Counted from the first letter of the stretch, positions 15,271 to 22,941 are shown. The stretch is DNA of 64,000 nt from Geomonas limicola (GCF_014193675.1 NZ_BLXZ01000003.1:62001-126000), one strand, 5' to 3'. Made by a program: numbers and translations. Notes: generated by a model from the letters alone, not told the origin.

Positions 15271-16380
15271 TTAGGCTGCTAGCTTCTCTTGCTTGTTAAG
15301 CATCAGCTCCTCATAGCGTTCACGTATGCTTTGAGGCGAGGTATAGCTCACGTTGAGCCCTAAAGCCTTTGCTACAGCTACGCGAACCTCTCCAATCATC
15401 GAGGCTTCTTCCCACGTCGGAACAGCCGTCGGCCACCCCGCAACATAGAGAAGATGCTTTTCTAACCGTGCCTCTGCCTGAACGCGGATTGCTGCAGCCT
15501 CCTTCGCCTTGGCGAGCCGGTCCTTCTGGTCCTGGGTGAGCAGCTGGGGTGCGACGTCCGCAAGCCAGCGGTTTCCCTGGTAGGCAAATGTGCTGGTGAT
15601 TTCGAGCTCCACCATGCGGCGGTAGGTGTCCTGGTTGTCGCTGCAACTGGCGGCGCCGACCAGGTCCTCCAGACCAGCCATGAAGCAGAAGCTGCAGCTC
15701 ACTCGGCTGCAGCCGTATTCGGTGTATGCCTCGTGGAGTGGTTCATTCTTCCTGGTGAGGTAGTCGTACACGTCCTCGGTCGGCCACTCAATGATCGGGT
15801 TCCAGTTCCAGCCGGCGGTTCCTTTAGTCTTTGCCAGCAGCTTTGGCTGCGCCTGCATGCATGGCATCTTTGCCCGCTGGGCGCTCTCCGCGTGCCGTAT
15901 CCCGGTGACGCTGAGTATCTCCTGGCCGGGGTAGCGGCGTTTTAGCTCCGCGCAAATGATGTCAGTCTTAAGCTCGCTGGTGCAGAACCTCATGGCCGGC
16001 GTGCTCCAGGGGAGGATTACCTTGACGCAAGCCATGGTTTCGTACCGCTTGACGTTGTTCTTCCAGCGGGTCTCCCAGCGGTCCATGAGGTCGCCGGCTG
16101 CGCGCCGTACCACCACTAGCTCCCATCCCATCCTAGCGGCAAGCTTCTCGCAGACCGGGAGACTGTCCTGCCACTCGACCACTCCGAGGTCGCTGTGGAT
16201 CAGCAGTCTCGATCCGGTGTGCCCAATCTCGTTGAGGTACTCGTCGAGCCTGAGGGCAACCGCACTGGAATCCTTCCCGCCAGAAACCCCGATGGCAACC
16301 GGGGCGCCTGCGAAAAGTAAGGCCCTTATTTGTGGAGGTGCAGTCACCTGAAATCTCTCCACCTTTATGCTTACCCGCAT
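15271..16380 (-). CDS. PP-loop ATPase of the PAPS reductase family with a Cys cluster
   Basis: The 369-residue protein has the PP-loop SGGKDSS (residues 33-39) that binds ATP in PAPS reductases and tRNA-modifying sulfurtransferases. It also has MRFCTSELKTDIICAEL, TGIRHAESAQR and a tight cluster GCSRVSCSFCFMAG suitable for an Fe-S site. It adenylates some substrate; which one is unknown. CysH-type sulfate reduction is possible but the Cys arrangement and phage context point to a nucleotide or DNA modification or anti-defence role. It overlaps the next upstream gene by ten bases, so it is a fixed part of the early operon. Confidence 0.75.
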   Translation of the reverse strand: MRVSIKVERFQVTAPPQIRALLFAGAPVAIGVSGGKDSSAVALRLDEYLNEIGHTGSRLLIHSDLGVVEWQDSLPVCEKLAARMGWELVVVRRAAGDLMDRWETRWKNNVKRYETMACVKVILPWSTPAMRFCTSELKTDIICAELKRRYPGQEILSVTGIRHAESAQRAKMPCMQAQPKLLAKTKGTAGWNWNPIIEWPTEDVYDYLTRKNEPLHEAYTEYGCSRVSCSFCFMAGLEDLVGAASCSDNQDTYRRMVELEITSTFAYQGNRWLADVAPQLLTQDQKDRLAKAKEAAAIRVQAEARLEKHLLYVAGWPTAVPTWEEASMIGEVRVAVAKALGLNVSYTSPQSIRERYEELMLNKQEKLAA

Positions 16381-16568
16381 TCTTTACCCCACATCTTCTT
16401 GAGCTGGTAGGCGAGCTTGCCGAGGGCGACCAGCGTCTCAGCGCGAGCTGCTTGCTTGGAGACTCCAAGGCATGCGCCGATCTCCTCATAGGTGCAGTTC
16501 GTATCCAGATGCCTCGACAGCTCCTGCCCCATTTTGAGGTAGACCAACCATGTCGGTTTCAGAGCCAT
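16371..16568 (-). CDS. Small helix-turn-helix protein
   Basis: From ATG 16568 the 65-residue product (MALKPTWLVYLKMGQELSRH) contains a helix-turn-helix of sigma region-4 style: CTYEEIGACLGVSKQAARAE. It is probably a DNA-binding regulator of the phage middle region. It overlaps the PP-loop gene by ten bases. A longer open frame upstream is unlikely because it would run through the adjacent XRE gene. Confidence 0.65.
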   Translation of the reverse strand: MALKPTWLVYLKMGQELSRHLDTNCTYEEIGACLGVSKQAARAETLVALGKLAYQLKKMWGKECG

Positions 16569-16570
16569 GA

Positions 16571-16783
16571 TTACCCCCTGGCCAGCTTGGCGGTGATTGC
16601 CTGCATGACCCACCTGTCCTTTTTGACCAGCAGTTCGACGGCCACCTCGCACACGCCGGGGATGCGGCGGGTGCCGCGCTCCCAGTCCTGGTAGGTGCGG
16701 TAGGGAGTCCTCAGTTGCTGGGCCATCTCGGCTTGGTTCAGACCCAGCTGGCGGCGGCTGGCTTTAAGCTGTTCTGGTGTCAT
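16571..16783 (-). CDS. XRE-family helix-turn-helix regulator
   Basis: The 70-residue product from ATG 16783 is a single Cro/C1-type domain: QLKASRRQLGLNQAEMAQQL, then RTPYRTYQDWERGTRRIPGV. The motif Y-x-x-W-E-x-G is typical of this fold. A TTG at 16816 would add 11 residues. It lies between small early genes and the PP-loop gene and probably tunes early or middle transcription. Confidence 0.75.
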   Translation of the reverse strand: MTPEQLKASRRQLGLNQAEMAQQLRTPYRTYQDWERGTRRIPGVCEVAVELLVKKDRWVMQAITAKLARG

Positions 16784-16835
16784 TTCGTGTACTCTCTTTG
16801 CTGTTTTTGTACGCAATGCGTATAAAACGCGGCTT

Positions 16836-16913
16836 TCAGTTGCGCGGCCTGCGGATGGTGAGGCACCACAGACAAATGATCAGGAACACGAGTAAGTCTT
16901 GTCCGTTGCTCAT
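16836..16913 (-). CDS. Possible 25-residue membrane peptide
   Basis: An ATG at 16913 overlaps the stop of the upstream gene (ATGA) and encodes MSNGQDLLVFLIICLWCLTI followed by RRPRN: one hydrophobic segment with a basic C-terminal tail. The overlap and composition suggest a real micropeptide, but the size makes this uncertain. Confidence 0.35.
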   Translation of the reverse strand: MSNGQDLLVFLIICLWCLTIRRPRN

Positions 16914-17191
16914 GCTGCGCTCCTTTCCCCGCTGGCTTGCGAGGTACTTACCTGGTGCAGATACACGGCGAATACGGCCACGATCTGGAGCATGACAACG
17001 GGCATCGGCCAGCTCGGAGTTTCGTGGGGCATCACCTTTGCCTCCCAGGCGAGCCAGTTGGCGCACTTGCCACCGGCGGCCATGATGGCGAACTGGCGAG
17101 CCGGCTTGAGCGGCTCGATGTGCTCCGGGTGGCGGCACCACTCCTCCAGCCCCAGAAAGCCGTGGTACTTGCACTCGCTATGACAGGGCAT
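16910..17191 (-). CDS. Hypothetical phage protein, Cys/His-rich N-terminus and C-terminal hydrophobic segment
   Basis: From ATG 17191 the 93-residue product starts MPCHSECKYHGFLGLEEWCR and continues HPEHI, giving several Cys and His residues that could bind a metal, then KCANWLAWEAKVMPHE, and a C-terminal hydrophobic stretch (PVVMLQIVAVFAVYL). It overlaps the upstream small gene by about 14 bases. No function is recognised. Confidence 0.5.
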   Translation of the reverse strand: MPCHSECKYHGFLGLEEWCRHPEHIEPLKPARQFAIMAAGGKCANWLAWEAKVMPHETPSWPMPVVMLQIVAVFAVYLHQVSTSQASGERSAA

Positions 17192-17345
17192 CGTCGTTCC
17201 TCGGCTGCCGCTGGTTGGCCCGGCGCACGTCGATGAGGAGGGCATGGAGGTCGCGGCGCAGCTCGCGGCTTCTTTCCAGATCCCGGTCGATACGCCGGAA
17301 GAACGCGCTTTCCTGCGGCTCCAACTGGCTCAGCTTTGCGTCCAT
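17178..17345 (-). CDS. Small charged helical phage protein
   Basis: The 55-residue product (MDAKLSQLEPQESAFFRRID, then RDLERSRELRRDLHALLIDV) is highly charged and helical. The ATG at 17345 has GAGGAG eight bases upstream; an ATG at 17351 is only two bases from that site and less likely. It may be a small regulator or coiled-coil partner; no family is known to me. Confidence 0.5.
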   Translation of the reverse strand: MDAKLSQLEPQESAFFRRIDRDLERSRELRRDLHALLIDVRRANQRQPRNDDALS

Positions 17346-17398
17346 ATCCATTCTCCTCGTTGGCTGCATCATCAGACCTGGAGCGCCACCTCCAGATG

Positions 17399-17432
17399 AC
17401 GATCATCTTGCCGGTGTCGGCAAAATGATCGT
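17399..17432. promoter_or_regulatory. 34-bp near-perfect palindrome in the early operon
   Basis: ACGATCATCTTGCC (17399-17412) and GGCAAAATGATCGT (17419-17432) pair at 13 of 14 positions around a 6-base spacer, in a stretch of about 150 bases with no convincing gene. There is no U-run on the minus strand, so an operator or RNA processing site is more likely than a terminator. A related ATCATGAT half-site lies near 17512. Confidence 0.55.
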
Positions 17433-17494
17433 TTCGCTAAGGTATCGGAATGAGCTGGAACCCAAACCGCTTGATACTGCTCTCATGAGCCCAC

Positions 17495-17635
17495 CTATTG
17501 GGGGGGGGCGATCATGATTATTGGATCGCTCGATCCGTCCTTGAAGGTGTGGGGGATGACCTCCCCCACCGTGATTCCGCATTCCGACAGTGGGCAGCAC
17601 GGGCGGCCGTGCTTGTCAGTTATCCGTACTTTCAT
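17495..17635 (-). CDS. Small hypothetical phage protein
   Basis: From ATG 17635 the 46-residue product reads MKVRITDKHGRPCCPLSECG then ITVGEVIPHTF. It has three Cys and a compact beta-type pattern. GGGGAG lies about nine bases upstream. It is supported by ribosome site and packing between the DUF3164 gene and the palindrome only. Confidence 0.4.
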   Translation of the reverse strand: MKVRITDKHGRPCCPLSECGITVGEVIPHTFKDGSSDPIIMIAPPQ

Positions 17636-17654
17636 GGCTTTACTCCCCCTTCTC

Positions 17655-18281
17655 TTAGAGTGATGCGATGTCGAGCGGGATCGGCAGGTAGGCACCGACC
17701 TCGTTGCGCTGGTAGAGCCGCACGTACTCCTTGGAACCAACGACCGTGATCGCGTCGCTGATGGCGGTCATGGCACGGCGCCACTGCTCGTTGTCGATGC
17801 TGTAGCGGCGCAGGGAGAGGATGCGGCCGACGTTGACCTGTCCCTGGGAGTCGACCGCAAAGGCGGCATTTACAATGGTCTTCAGCTCGGAGCCAGAGTT
17901 CTCGGTCCACACCGTGAGGCATTCGCTGATCAAGGCTTTAGCCGCTTGCAGCTCCGGCCCGAAGGTGATGGCGTCGCTGATGGCCACGAGGAGCTTGTAC
18001 TTACCGTCGAAGGTAAACAGCGTGACGTTGCCCTTCATGCCGTTCTTCTTGCCCTTCTTGACGTGGTACTTCTCCGCGATCAGATCGAGGAGCGCGTTGA
18101 AGTCCGCGAAGAGCTGCTCCTTGAACTCCCGCATCTGCTGTTGCAGCGCGAGCCACTCGGCAGCTGCGCCGGAGACAAACTGGTCTATGACCAGGTCCGA
18201 CTCCCGGATGGTTTTGACGGGCACCAGCGCGCCCTTGGCGTTCTCTCTGAATCCTTCAGGTATCTGCGTTGCTTCGATCAT
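17655..18281 (-). CDS. DUF3164 phage protein
   Basis: The 208-residue protein matches the DUF3164 family of Mu-like early regions: GALVPVKTIRESDLVIDQFV, GNVTLFTFDGKYKLLVAISD, DAITFGPELQAAKALISECL, GQVNVGRILSLRRYSIDNEQ and VGSKEYVRLYQRNEVGAYLP. The role is unknown; conservation across Mu-like phages next to gemA and host-nuclease-type genes suggests DNA metabolism. The ATG at 18281 overlaps the previous gene's stop (ATGA). Confidence 0.82.
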   Translation of the reverse strand: MIEATQIPEGFRENAKGALVPVKTIRESDLVIDQFVSGAAAEWLALQQQMREFKEQLFADFNALLDLIAEKYHVKKGKKNGMKGNVTLFTFDGKYKLLVAISDAITFGPELQAAKALISECLTVWTENSGSELKTIVNAAFAVDSQGQVNVGRILSLRRYSIDNEQWRRAMTAISDAITVVGSKEYVRLYQRNEVGAYLPIPLDIASL

Positions 18282-18463
18282 GCTCTTGCTCCTTGTCTCT
18301 GTTGGTGATCGCCGAGGCTTGTGGCCCTGACTTCCAGGTGAACTTCAAACCGTCTCTTGCAATCCGGGCAGTCGTAGTAGTCGTGATCGGGCTGCCCGAA
18401 CTTGCGGCAAGCCCACTGGGGGCCGGTGCCAGCCACTTCTCCGCGCTTGTTGATCCCCTCCAT
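18278..18463 (-). CDS. Small zinc-finger-like phage protein
   Basis: The 61-residue product (MEGINKRGEVAGTGPQWACR) has KFGQPDHDYYDCPDCKRRFE, with a C-P-D-C pair and nearby Cys/His residues resembling a small zinc finger. It overlaps DUF3164 by four bases and starts just after the upstream stop. A nucleic-acid-binding role is inferred. Confidence 0.55.
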   Translation of the reverse strand: MEGINKRGEVAGTGPQWACRKFGQPDHDYYDCPDCKRRFEVHLEVRATSLGDHQQRQGARA

Positions 18464-18637
18464 CTAGCCCTCCCCTCTCGCCAGAGGCGAACCGGTCAGG
18501 CGTTGCTGTGTCATGCTCCGAGCCATGCGCAGAGCACTTGCCACGGTCCGGTGGTCGCTCAGGCGCTGCTCAACGTTCCCGATCTGCTGCTGCTTCAGCC
18601 GCTTGAAAAGCCGTTTAATCGATCTGTAAACGCTCAT
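18464..18637 (-). CDS. Small basic phage protein
   Basis: The 57-residue product (MSVYRSIKRLFKRLKQQQIG) is strongly basic and helical, with NVEQRLSDHRTVASALRMAR after it. The ATG at 18637 overlaps the stop of the HTH gene (ATGA), supporting translation. No function is recognised. Confidence 0.5.
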   Translation of the reverse strand: MSVYRSIKRLFKRLKQQQIGNVEQRLSDHRTVASALRMARSMTQQRLTGSPLARGEG

Positions 18638-18945
18638 TGCTTTTCCTCACATGCTCTGCAGGCCGTCCAGAGCGCGACCCTGGCCGGGTTGACGGTGATG
18701 AAGGGGAGCCGCCGGTTGGCGGCGCACTTCCCCAGGGTGATCTTGCCGAGGCAGGGACAATCGACGATGGTGCTGCCGAACACTTCCTCCACCCGCGTGA
18801 GCAGGTTGAAGAGGTCGCCCTTGTAGGTGCCCTTCAGGGCCTGGTTGATGGCAGAGGGGGAGTACTTCAGCCGGCGCGCCACCTCGGCCTGCCCGAGATC
18901 TGCGCAGCGGGAGCGCAGCAGCTCCATGCGGTCAGGCTGCGTCAT
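18634..18945 (-). CDS. Helix-turn-helix phage protein with C-terminal Cys pairs
   Basis: The 103-residue protein has a Cro-like HTH (AEVARRLKYSPSAINQALKG) in its N-terminal half and a Cys-rich C-terminal half (VDCPCLGKITLGKCAANRRL; TACRACEEKQ) that could form a zinc site. Similar HTH/Cys proteins occur in the early operons of Mu-like phages. It overlaps the genes on both sides (four bases downstream, 14 upstream), which fixes its limits. Confidence 0.68.
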   Translation of the reverse strand: MTQPDRMELLRSRCADLGQAEVARRLKYSPSAINQALKGTYKGDLFNLLTRVEEVFGSTIVDCPCLGKITLGKCAANRRLPFITVNPARVALWTACRACEEKQ

Positions 18946-19360
18946 GGTTCACCTCCAGGCTCACGTTAGGGACGGTGGTTTCGACGGCTGCGGCGGCGGG
19001 GGATTTGGGGGTGGTCGTGGGTACCATGGTCAGCTGTCTCTCTCTCTCTTTCTGTCTGTCTCTCTTTGTCTCTTTCTTCGAGCAGGCTTTGCTGCTAAAT
19101 GGGCGGTTGCAGTGGGCACAAAGGGTGGGGAGGCTGGGGCTGTCTACGGCCTGGAAGTACTCGGGGCGACCCTTTCGCAGGGTGCGGCCCGCGTAACCGT
19201 GGGTTTCCAGCTCGCGCAGTAGGGCTCGCGCCTTCCTGGTGGAGAGTTCTCTGACGACTCCGAGCAACTCGGAGACGGTTGCTTTTCTCATTATTAAGAG
19301 GCTGCGCCAGACATTTCGGCGCAGCGCGTCATTCACCGTTTGCTCACTCTTTTGAAACAT
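18932..19360 (-). CDS. Winged-helix-like phage protein with low-complexity charged linker
   Basis: The 142-residue protein has a winged-helix-like N-terminal domain (SLLIMRKATVSELLGVVREL; RALLRELETHGYAGRTLRKG), a C-x-x-C (TLCAHCNRPFSS) and then a charged tract (KKETKRDRQKERERQ) encoded by a CT/GA microsatellite at about 19037-19080. The ATG at 19360 follows GGGGGG. The tract could allow slippage, which would change or truncate the C-terminal 40 residues. The function is unknown. Confidence 0.6.
   Translation of the reverse strand: MFQKSEQTVNDALRRNVWRSLLIMRKATVSELLGVVRELSTRKARALLRELETHGYAGRTLRKGRPEYFQAVDSPSLPTLCAHCNRPFSSKACSKKETKRDRQKERERQLTMVPTTTPKSPAAAAVETTVPNVSLEVNHDAA
19037..19080. repeat. 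CT/GA-rich microsatellite inside a phage gene
   Basis: Plus-strand tracts of TCTCTC, TGTCTG and TTTGTCTCT repeats span about 44 bases. Units of two and four bases could slip during replication and shift the reading frame of the gene at 18932-19360. Confidence 0.7.
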
Positions 19361-19419
19361 TGGCCCCCCTAACTACTCTGATTGCAGGTGTCTCTGTGTT
19401 TCTGTCTCTCTACGCCGGA

Positions 19420-20169
19420 CTAGGCCCGCTTCTTCTTGCTGAAGGTGGGCTGGTCGAAGTAGAGCGGGCGGTCACCCCACTCCGATGCGCTGATGTGGTC
19501 GCGGCCGTTGGCCTTGGCGAACTTCTCGATCTTGTCGAGGCCGATCTTGATGCGGCCCACGTTGCCCACGGTCTGGGTGTGCAGGTACTCGATGAGATCC
19601 GGGGCGATCTTCACCTCGCAGCACTCGCTGGCGACCAGAGCGGTATCGTCCAGGTCGAGCCCGCGGAACTCGATCCACTGGGTCAGGCGCCGGGCGAAGC
19701 GGCCGTTCTCCTGCAGCCGGCGGGCGATGTCCTCCATGCCGACCAGGATGACCGGACAACCGCTGATGTCGTAGATGTCGCGCAGGCTGTCCATGATGTC
19801 GAACTGCTTGATGCAGTAGTCCGCCTCGTCGACGATGATCGGGCGGGGCTCGGGGGTCGGCTCGCCGGAGGTCCCCTTGGTGAGCTTGGTGACGATGTAC
19901 TCGACCATGTCGGTGCGGCGGCACTTGCGCTCCCCGCCCAGGTAACGGCAGAGGTCGCCCAGGATGGAGGTGACCGTGGAGCAGCCGAGCGCCCGGATGT
20001 ACACGGCGTCGTAGTCGTTGGCCAGCAGCGTCAGGGCGGTGGTTTTACCGACTCCCGGAGGCCCCCAGACTACCCCTTGGCCCTCCACGCCTTTGGAGCG
20101 GTTGAGCAAATCGTAGATACCCTGGTCGAACCTGCGGACGTCTTTGGTCTTTACCGTTACGTGTTTCAT
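19420..20169 (-). CDS. MuB-like transposition ATPase (AAA+)
   Basis: The 249-residue protein from ATG 20169 has Walker A GPPGVGKTT and Walker B PIIVDEAD, plus the downstream patterns RDIYDISGCPVILVGMEDIA and RRLQENGRFARRLTQWIEF typical of MuB/TniB/IstB-type ATPases. It forms ATP-dependent filaments on target DNA, delivers targets to the transposase and gives target immunity. It is encoded directly after the transposase gene, as in Mu. Upstream in-frame ATGs at 20190 and 20202 are possible; GGAGG lies about 11 bases from the chosen start. Confidence 0.9.
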   Translation of the reverse strand: MKHVTVKTKDVRRFDQGIYDLLNRSKGVEGQGVVWGPPGVGKTTALTLLANDYDAVYIRALGCSTVTSILGDLCRYLGGERKCRRTDMVEYIVTKLTKGTSGEPTPEPRPIIVDEADYCIKQFDIMDSLRDIYDISGCPVILVGMEDIARRLQENGRFARRLTQWIEFRGLDLDDTALVASECCEVKIAPDLIEYLHTQTVGNVGRIKIGLDKIEKFAKANGRDHISASEWGDRPLYFDQPTFSKKKRA

Positions 20170-20251
20170 CTGATATATTTCCTCCCTCATTGAATTCCCC
20201 ATTAAGGGGTAGTTAAAGCCGCCCGGTGATCGCAACACCGAGCGGCTTTTC

Positions 20252-22510
20252 TTATTGCTCGGTCTCGGTCTTTACCTGGTCTGCCGGGTCCTTCAGGCAG
20301 TATTCGTCGTCCTTGAACAGCCCCAGTTTCTTCTTGGTCTTGTCCCAGTACTCGTAGTCCTCTTTCCACTGCAGCTGGTAAGCGGTGGCATCTCCGGCTT
20401 TGATCCGATCCAGGATCATGAAGTAGACGTCGAGCGGGTTGGAAACGTCGCGCAGCTTGCGGGACTCGGCGAGGTCCACCACCTTCTGGCGTCGCATCTC
20501 CTCGCCGGCTAGCAGCTCGATGGGCAGCTCGTGGTGCGTCGCCGCGACCTCGATGGTGTCGCGCTGTGCCTCGGCCCTTACCATTTCCAGCTTGCGCTCC
20601 AGGTTGCTGCCGCGCCTGTTCTCGCGGTCCATGATGGCCTTCTCGACTACGGACACCGGCTGCGCGTGGCGCTTGTTCCCGTTCCACTTGGCGACACAGA
20701 TCGGGCGCTCTTCCAGGTCGAGCACCCAGACGTTTTCAGCGTTGTGGATGTCGTAGGCCGCGATCATCTCTTGGCCGTGCCAGCGGCAGAGTTCGTAGGC
20801 GTGGTAGGTGTTGCCGTGCAGGGTGAACCGCTCGCGCTTCACGGTGATCCGCTCGTGAGGCATGAAGAGGTGCTCCAGCATGTCGCCCTCGTAGACTGTC
20901 GGTTTCCAGCCATCCGATACCGCCTGAGCCCATGCCTCGAACGGGGTCATGTGGCGGCGGACCGGCTTGCCGTCAGGCTCACCCGGAGGGGGCGCGGTGA
21001 TCTTGGCCAGGGCGCTGTGCGGGGTATTGTTGTAGCGGATGACCCAGTCCTCCAGGTAGGCGAGGAACTCGCGCCAGGAGAGCAGCAGCTCGGAGGTTTT
21101 CTCGACCTGGCCGAGTTGGCCGGCGGTGGTCGCCTTTTTCAGATCCTTCTCCAGCTTCAGGTAGACCCGCTTCCTGACGATGCGGTCCATGTCCTTGCCG
21201 GTGTAGGTCGGCAGGTCCTTCGCGGCCCTGATCCAGATGGACTGGTTGCTACGCTCGATGCCGCCATGGCCCTGGGGGTTTCCGCCCTTCTCCGGCGGCA
21301 GGAAGGTGGTGCCGATGCGGCCGATGATCCCGAAGCACTCGTCGCTGTTCACCTTGGCCATGTTGCCGGCGCCACGGTCCGGCTCCAGGATCGCGAGGAC
21401 GCCGCCCCAGGGCTTCGACTCGTTGACGGTGCAGGCATGGCGGAATGCGTCTGCGACGGTGCGCCAGCTTTCCGCAAGGCCCGCTGACCAGCCAACCAGC
21501 ACCTTGGTGGTGAGGCAGATGACGCCGCATACTTCGGGGTGGAAGTGGGCGCCGGTCGTCGGGTGTGCGACGTAGGCCTTGAAGCTGTGGCCGTCGATCT
21601 GTCCGATGGTCATGGGCGGATACTCGGAGGAGTCGCGGTCGGCATAGCCCATGAGGCTCTTGTACTCGGCACCGGTCATGCGGCCCTTCTCCAGGTAGAT
21701 GGCGGGGATCTTCTTCATCAGGCGGGCGATCTGGTCGTAAGACGGGATCTCAAGCCCGGCGGGGGAGCGGCGTTTCATGCTGCGTAGGGCCTCGGCGGCG
21801 CTCGGCTTGGACGGCCTGCGGTATTCGTCCAGGAAGTACGGAAGCCAGCCAGGTATGCCAGGGGCGAGGCACACAAAATTGGCGCGCCCGTTGTAGTCAC
21901 GGACCCAGTCGGCTAAAGTTCTTTGGGGAAGTTTCTCCACTGTTTTAGGTGCCAGGGCGACCGGGTTCTTGCCGGACTCGACCCAGGCGCCCCACCACTT
22001 TTTCATGCCACCGAAGGACAGGCTGCGCCCCTCGCTTTTGCGGGCATTGGCACGCTCGGCTTGTTTCAGGGCTGCAGGCGGAAGCGTACCGGCCTTGGCC
22101 TCGTCGGCGACGCGCTGGATGGCCTCGTTGACGCCGTAACCGGTGGCAACAGCCCGCTCGATGAGCCGCATGAAAAACACGCGGGCATCCATGGCTTCGC
22201 GCTGGAACCGCTTCAGTTCGGTGACCGCTGGTGTCGCGGTTTTTTCAGCCACGACGGGAAGGGTCTGGGCCGTGATGGCCGGGAGCTGGCAGACTGCGTC
22301 AACATGCGCTTCGATCATGCCGCCCTGGAGGTGATCGCGGGTTGTCTTCGGCAGGCACGAAAGCGGGTAGACCCGGCCGCCACCCTTACCGGGGCGCTTT
22401 TCAGAAGGCCAGCCTTCTTTTCTCGCCCGATAATTGACCGCCTGTTCGGTGCCCGGCAGGCCCGGAAGGCCTGCAAGTTCTTTCGCTGTATAGTGTTGTG
22501 GGTGGTCCAT
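20252..22510 (-). CDS. MuA-like DDE transposase
   Basis: The 752-residue protein carries the retroviral-integrase core with the catalytic triad Asp306 (GQIDGHSF), Asp378 (ILEPDRGAGN) and Glu419 (GIERSNQSIW). The N-terminal part (TAKELAGLPGLPGTEQAVNY, then RARKEGWPSEKRPGKGGG) resembles the winged-helix domain of MuA that binds end/enhancer sites. A C-terminal domain after residue ~560 would contact MuB. It is longer than Mu MuA (663 residues). ATG 22510 is preceded by GGGGG. It cuts and joins phage ends for integration and replicative transposition. Confidence 0.94.
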   Translation of the reverse strand: MDHPQHYTAKELAGLPGLPGTEQAVNYRARKEGWPSEKRPGKGGGRVYPLSCLPKTTRDHLQGGMIEAHVDAVCQLPAITAQTLPVVAEKTATPAVTELKRFQREAMDARVFFMRLIERAVATGYGVNEAIQRVADEAKAGTLPPAALKQAERANARKSEGRSLSFGGMKKWWGAWVESGKNPVALAPKTVEKLPQRTLADWVRDYNGRANFVCLAPGIPGWLPYFLDEYRRPSKPSAAEALRSMKRRSPAGLEIPSYDQIARLMKKIPAIYLEKGRMTGAEYKSLMGYADRDSSEYPPMTIGQIDGHSFKAYVAHPTTGAHFHPEVCGVICLTTKVLVGWSAGLAESWRTVADAFRHACTVNESKPWGGVLAILEPDRGAGNMAKVNSDECFGIIGRIGTTFLPPEKGGNPQGHGGIERSNQSIWIRAAKDLPTYTGKDMDRIVRKRVYLKLEKDLKKATTAGQLGQVEKTSELLLSWREFLAYLEDWVIRYNNTPHSALAKITAPPPGEPDGKPVRRHMTPFEAWAQAVSDGWKPTVYEGDMLEHLFMPHERITVKRERFTLHGNTYHAYELCRWHGQEMIAAYDIHNAENVWVLDLEERPICVAKWNGNKRHAQPVSVVEKAIMDRENRRGSNLERKLEMVRAEAQRDTIEVAATHHELPIELLAGEEMRRQKVVDLAESRKLRDVSNPLDVYFMILDRIKAGDATAYQLQWKEDYEYWDKTKKKLGLFKDDEYCLKDPADQVKTETEQ

Positions 22511-22566
22511 CTGTGCCCCCTAAGGGTCCATTAAAAGTGGTGCAATCAAGCGCGATTATTGATACA

Positions 22567-22800
22567 TTACGCCCGGTATCGCTCCGGCCAGATGTCCTCT
22601 GGCGGGAGCCCGATCTTCTCGGCAATGGCAAGCTCCATTCGCCTGGAGGGCTTATCAAGAGCCTTACGCACAGCTTGCCGGCTGACCTCGGGTTTTTGCT
22701 CCCGCGCTATGGTGGCGAAAGAGCTTCCGACAAGTTCAAGTTGACCTTTGATCCAGACCCGACGTTCCTCGGGTTTTTTTGGCACGCGTTTGGTTGTCAT
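22567..22800 (-). CDS. ner: Ner-like negative regulator of the early operon
   Basis: The 77-residue protein from ATG 22800 begins MTTKRVPKKPEERRVWIKGQ and has the Ner/Nlp fold pattern: RVWIKGQLELVGSSFATIAR, VSRQAVRKALDKPSRRMELA and IGLPPEDIWPERY. In Mu, Ner represses early and repressor promoters after induction. The ATG sits only seven bases after a -10 box (22808-22813), so the mRNA is probably leaderless. A 16-bp palindrome covers the start codon. A longer frame to a GTG at 22839 would overlap the promoter and is rejected. Confidence 0.88.
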   Translation of the reverse strand: MTTKRVPKKPEERRVWIKGQLELVGSSFATIAREQKPEVSRQAVRKALDKPSRRMELAIAEKIGLPPEDIWPERYRA

Positions 22801-22807
22801 GACAACC
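22792..22807. promoter_or_regulatory. 16-bp palindromic operator over the ner start codon
   Basis: GGTTGTCATGACAACC is a perfect palindrome spanning from the base after the -10 box into the second and third codons of ner. Its position at the transcription start makes it a strong candidate for Ner or repressor binding. Confidence 0.65.
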
Positions 22808-22836
22808 CTTATAAACCTCGTTCGAGTGCCTGTCAA
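22808..22836 (-). promoter_or_regulatory. Early promoter for ner-A-B
   Basis: On the minus strand TTGACA (22836-22831), a 17-base spacer and TATAAG (22813-22808) make a near-consensus sigma-70 promoter. The predicted start falls at or one base before the A of the ner ATG (22800). Confidence 0.85.
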
Positions 22837-22838
22837 CA

Positions 22839-22878
22839 CCCAAATGCGTTTTTCGAGTTAGGGCTCGGAACCCATTTG
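22839..22878. promoter_or_regulatory. Inverted repeat in the immunity region
   Basis: CCCAAATG (22839-22846) and CATTTGGG (22871-22878) are perfect inverted arms with a 24-base spacer, just upstream of the early promoter -35 box. It is a possible paired operator for repressor looping. Confidence 0.45.
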
Positions 22879-22941
22879 GGGTTTAACTTAAAAAACTCTG
22901 TAAATTCAATGAATTGATGTGATCTCGAAAACTGGAGGTTT

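Noticed and set aside
17403..17600. 65-residue minus-strand frame MLPTVGMRNHGGGGHPP...
   Set aside because: Crosses the palindrome and overlaps another small frame, has no ribosome site and low-complexity content.
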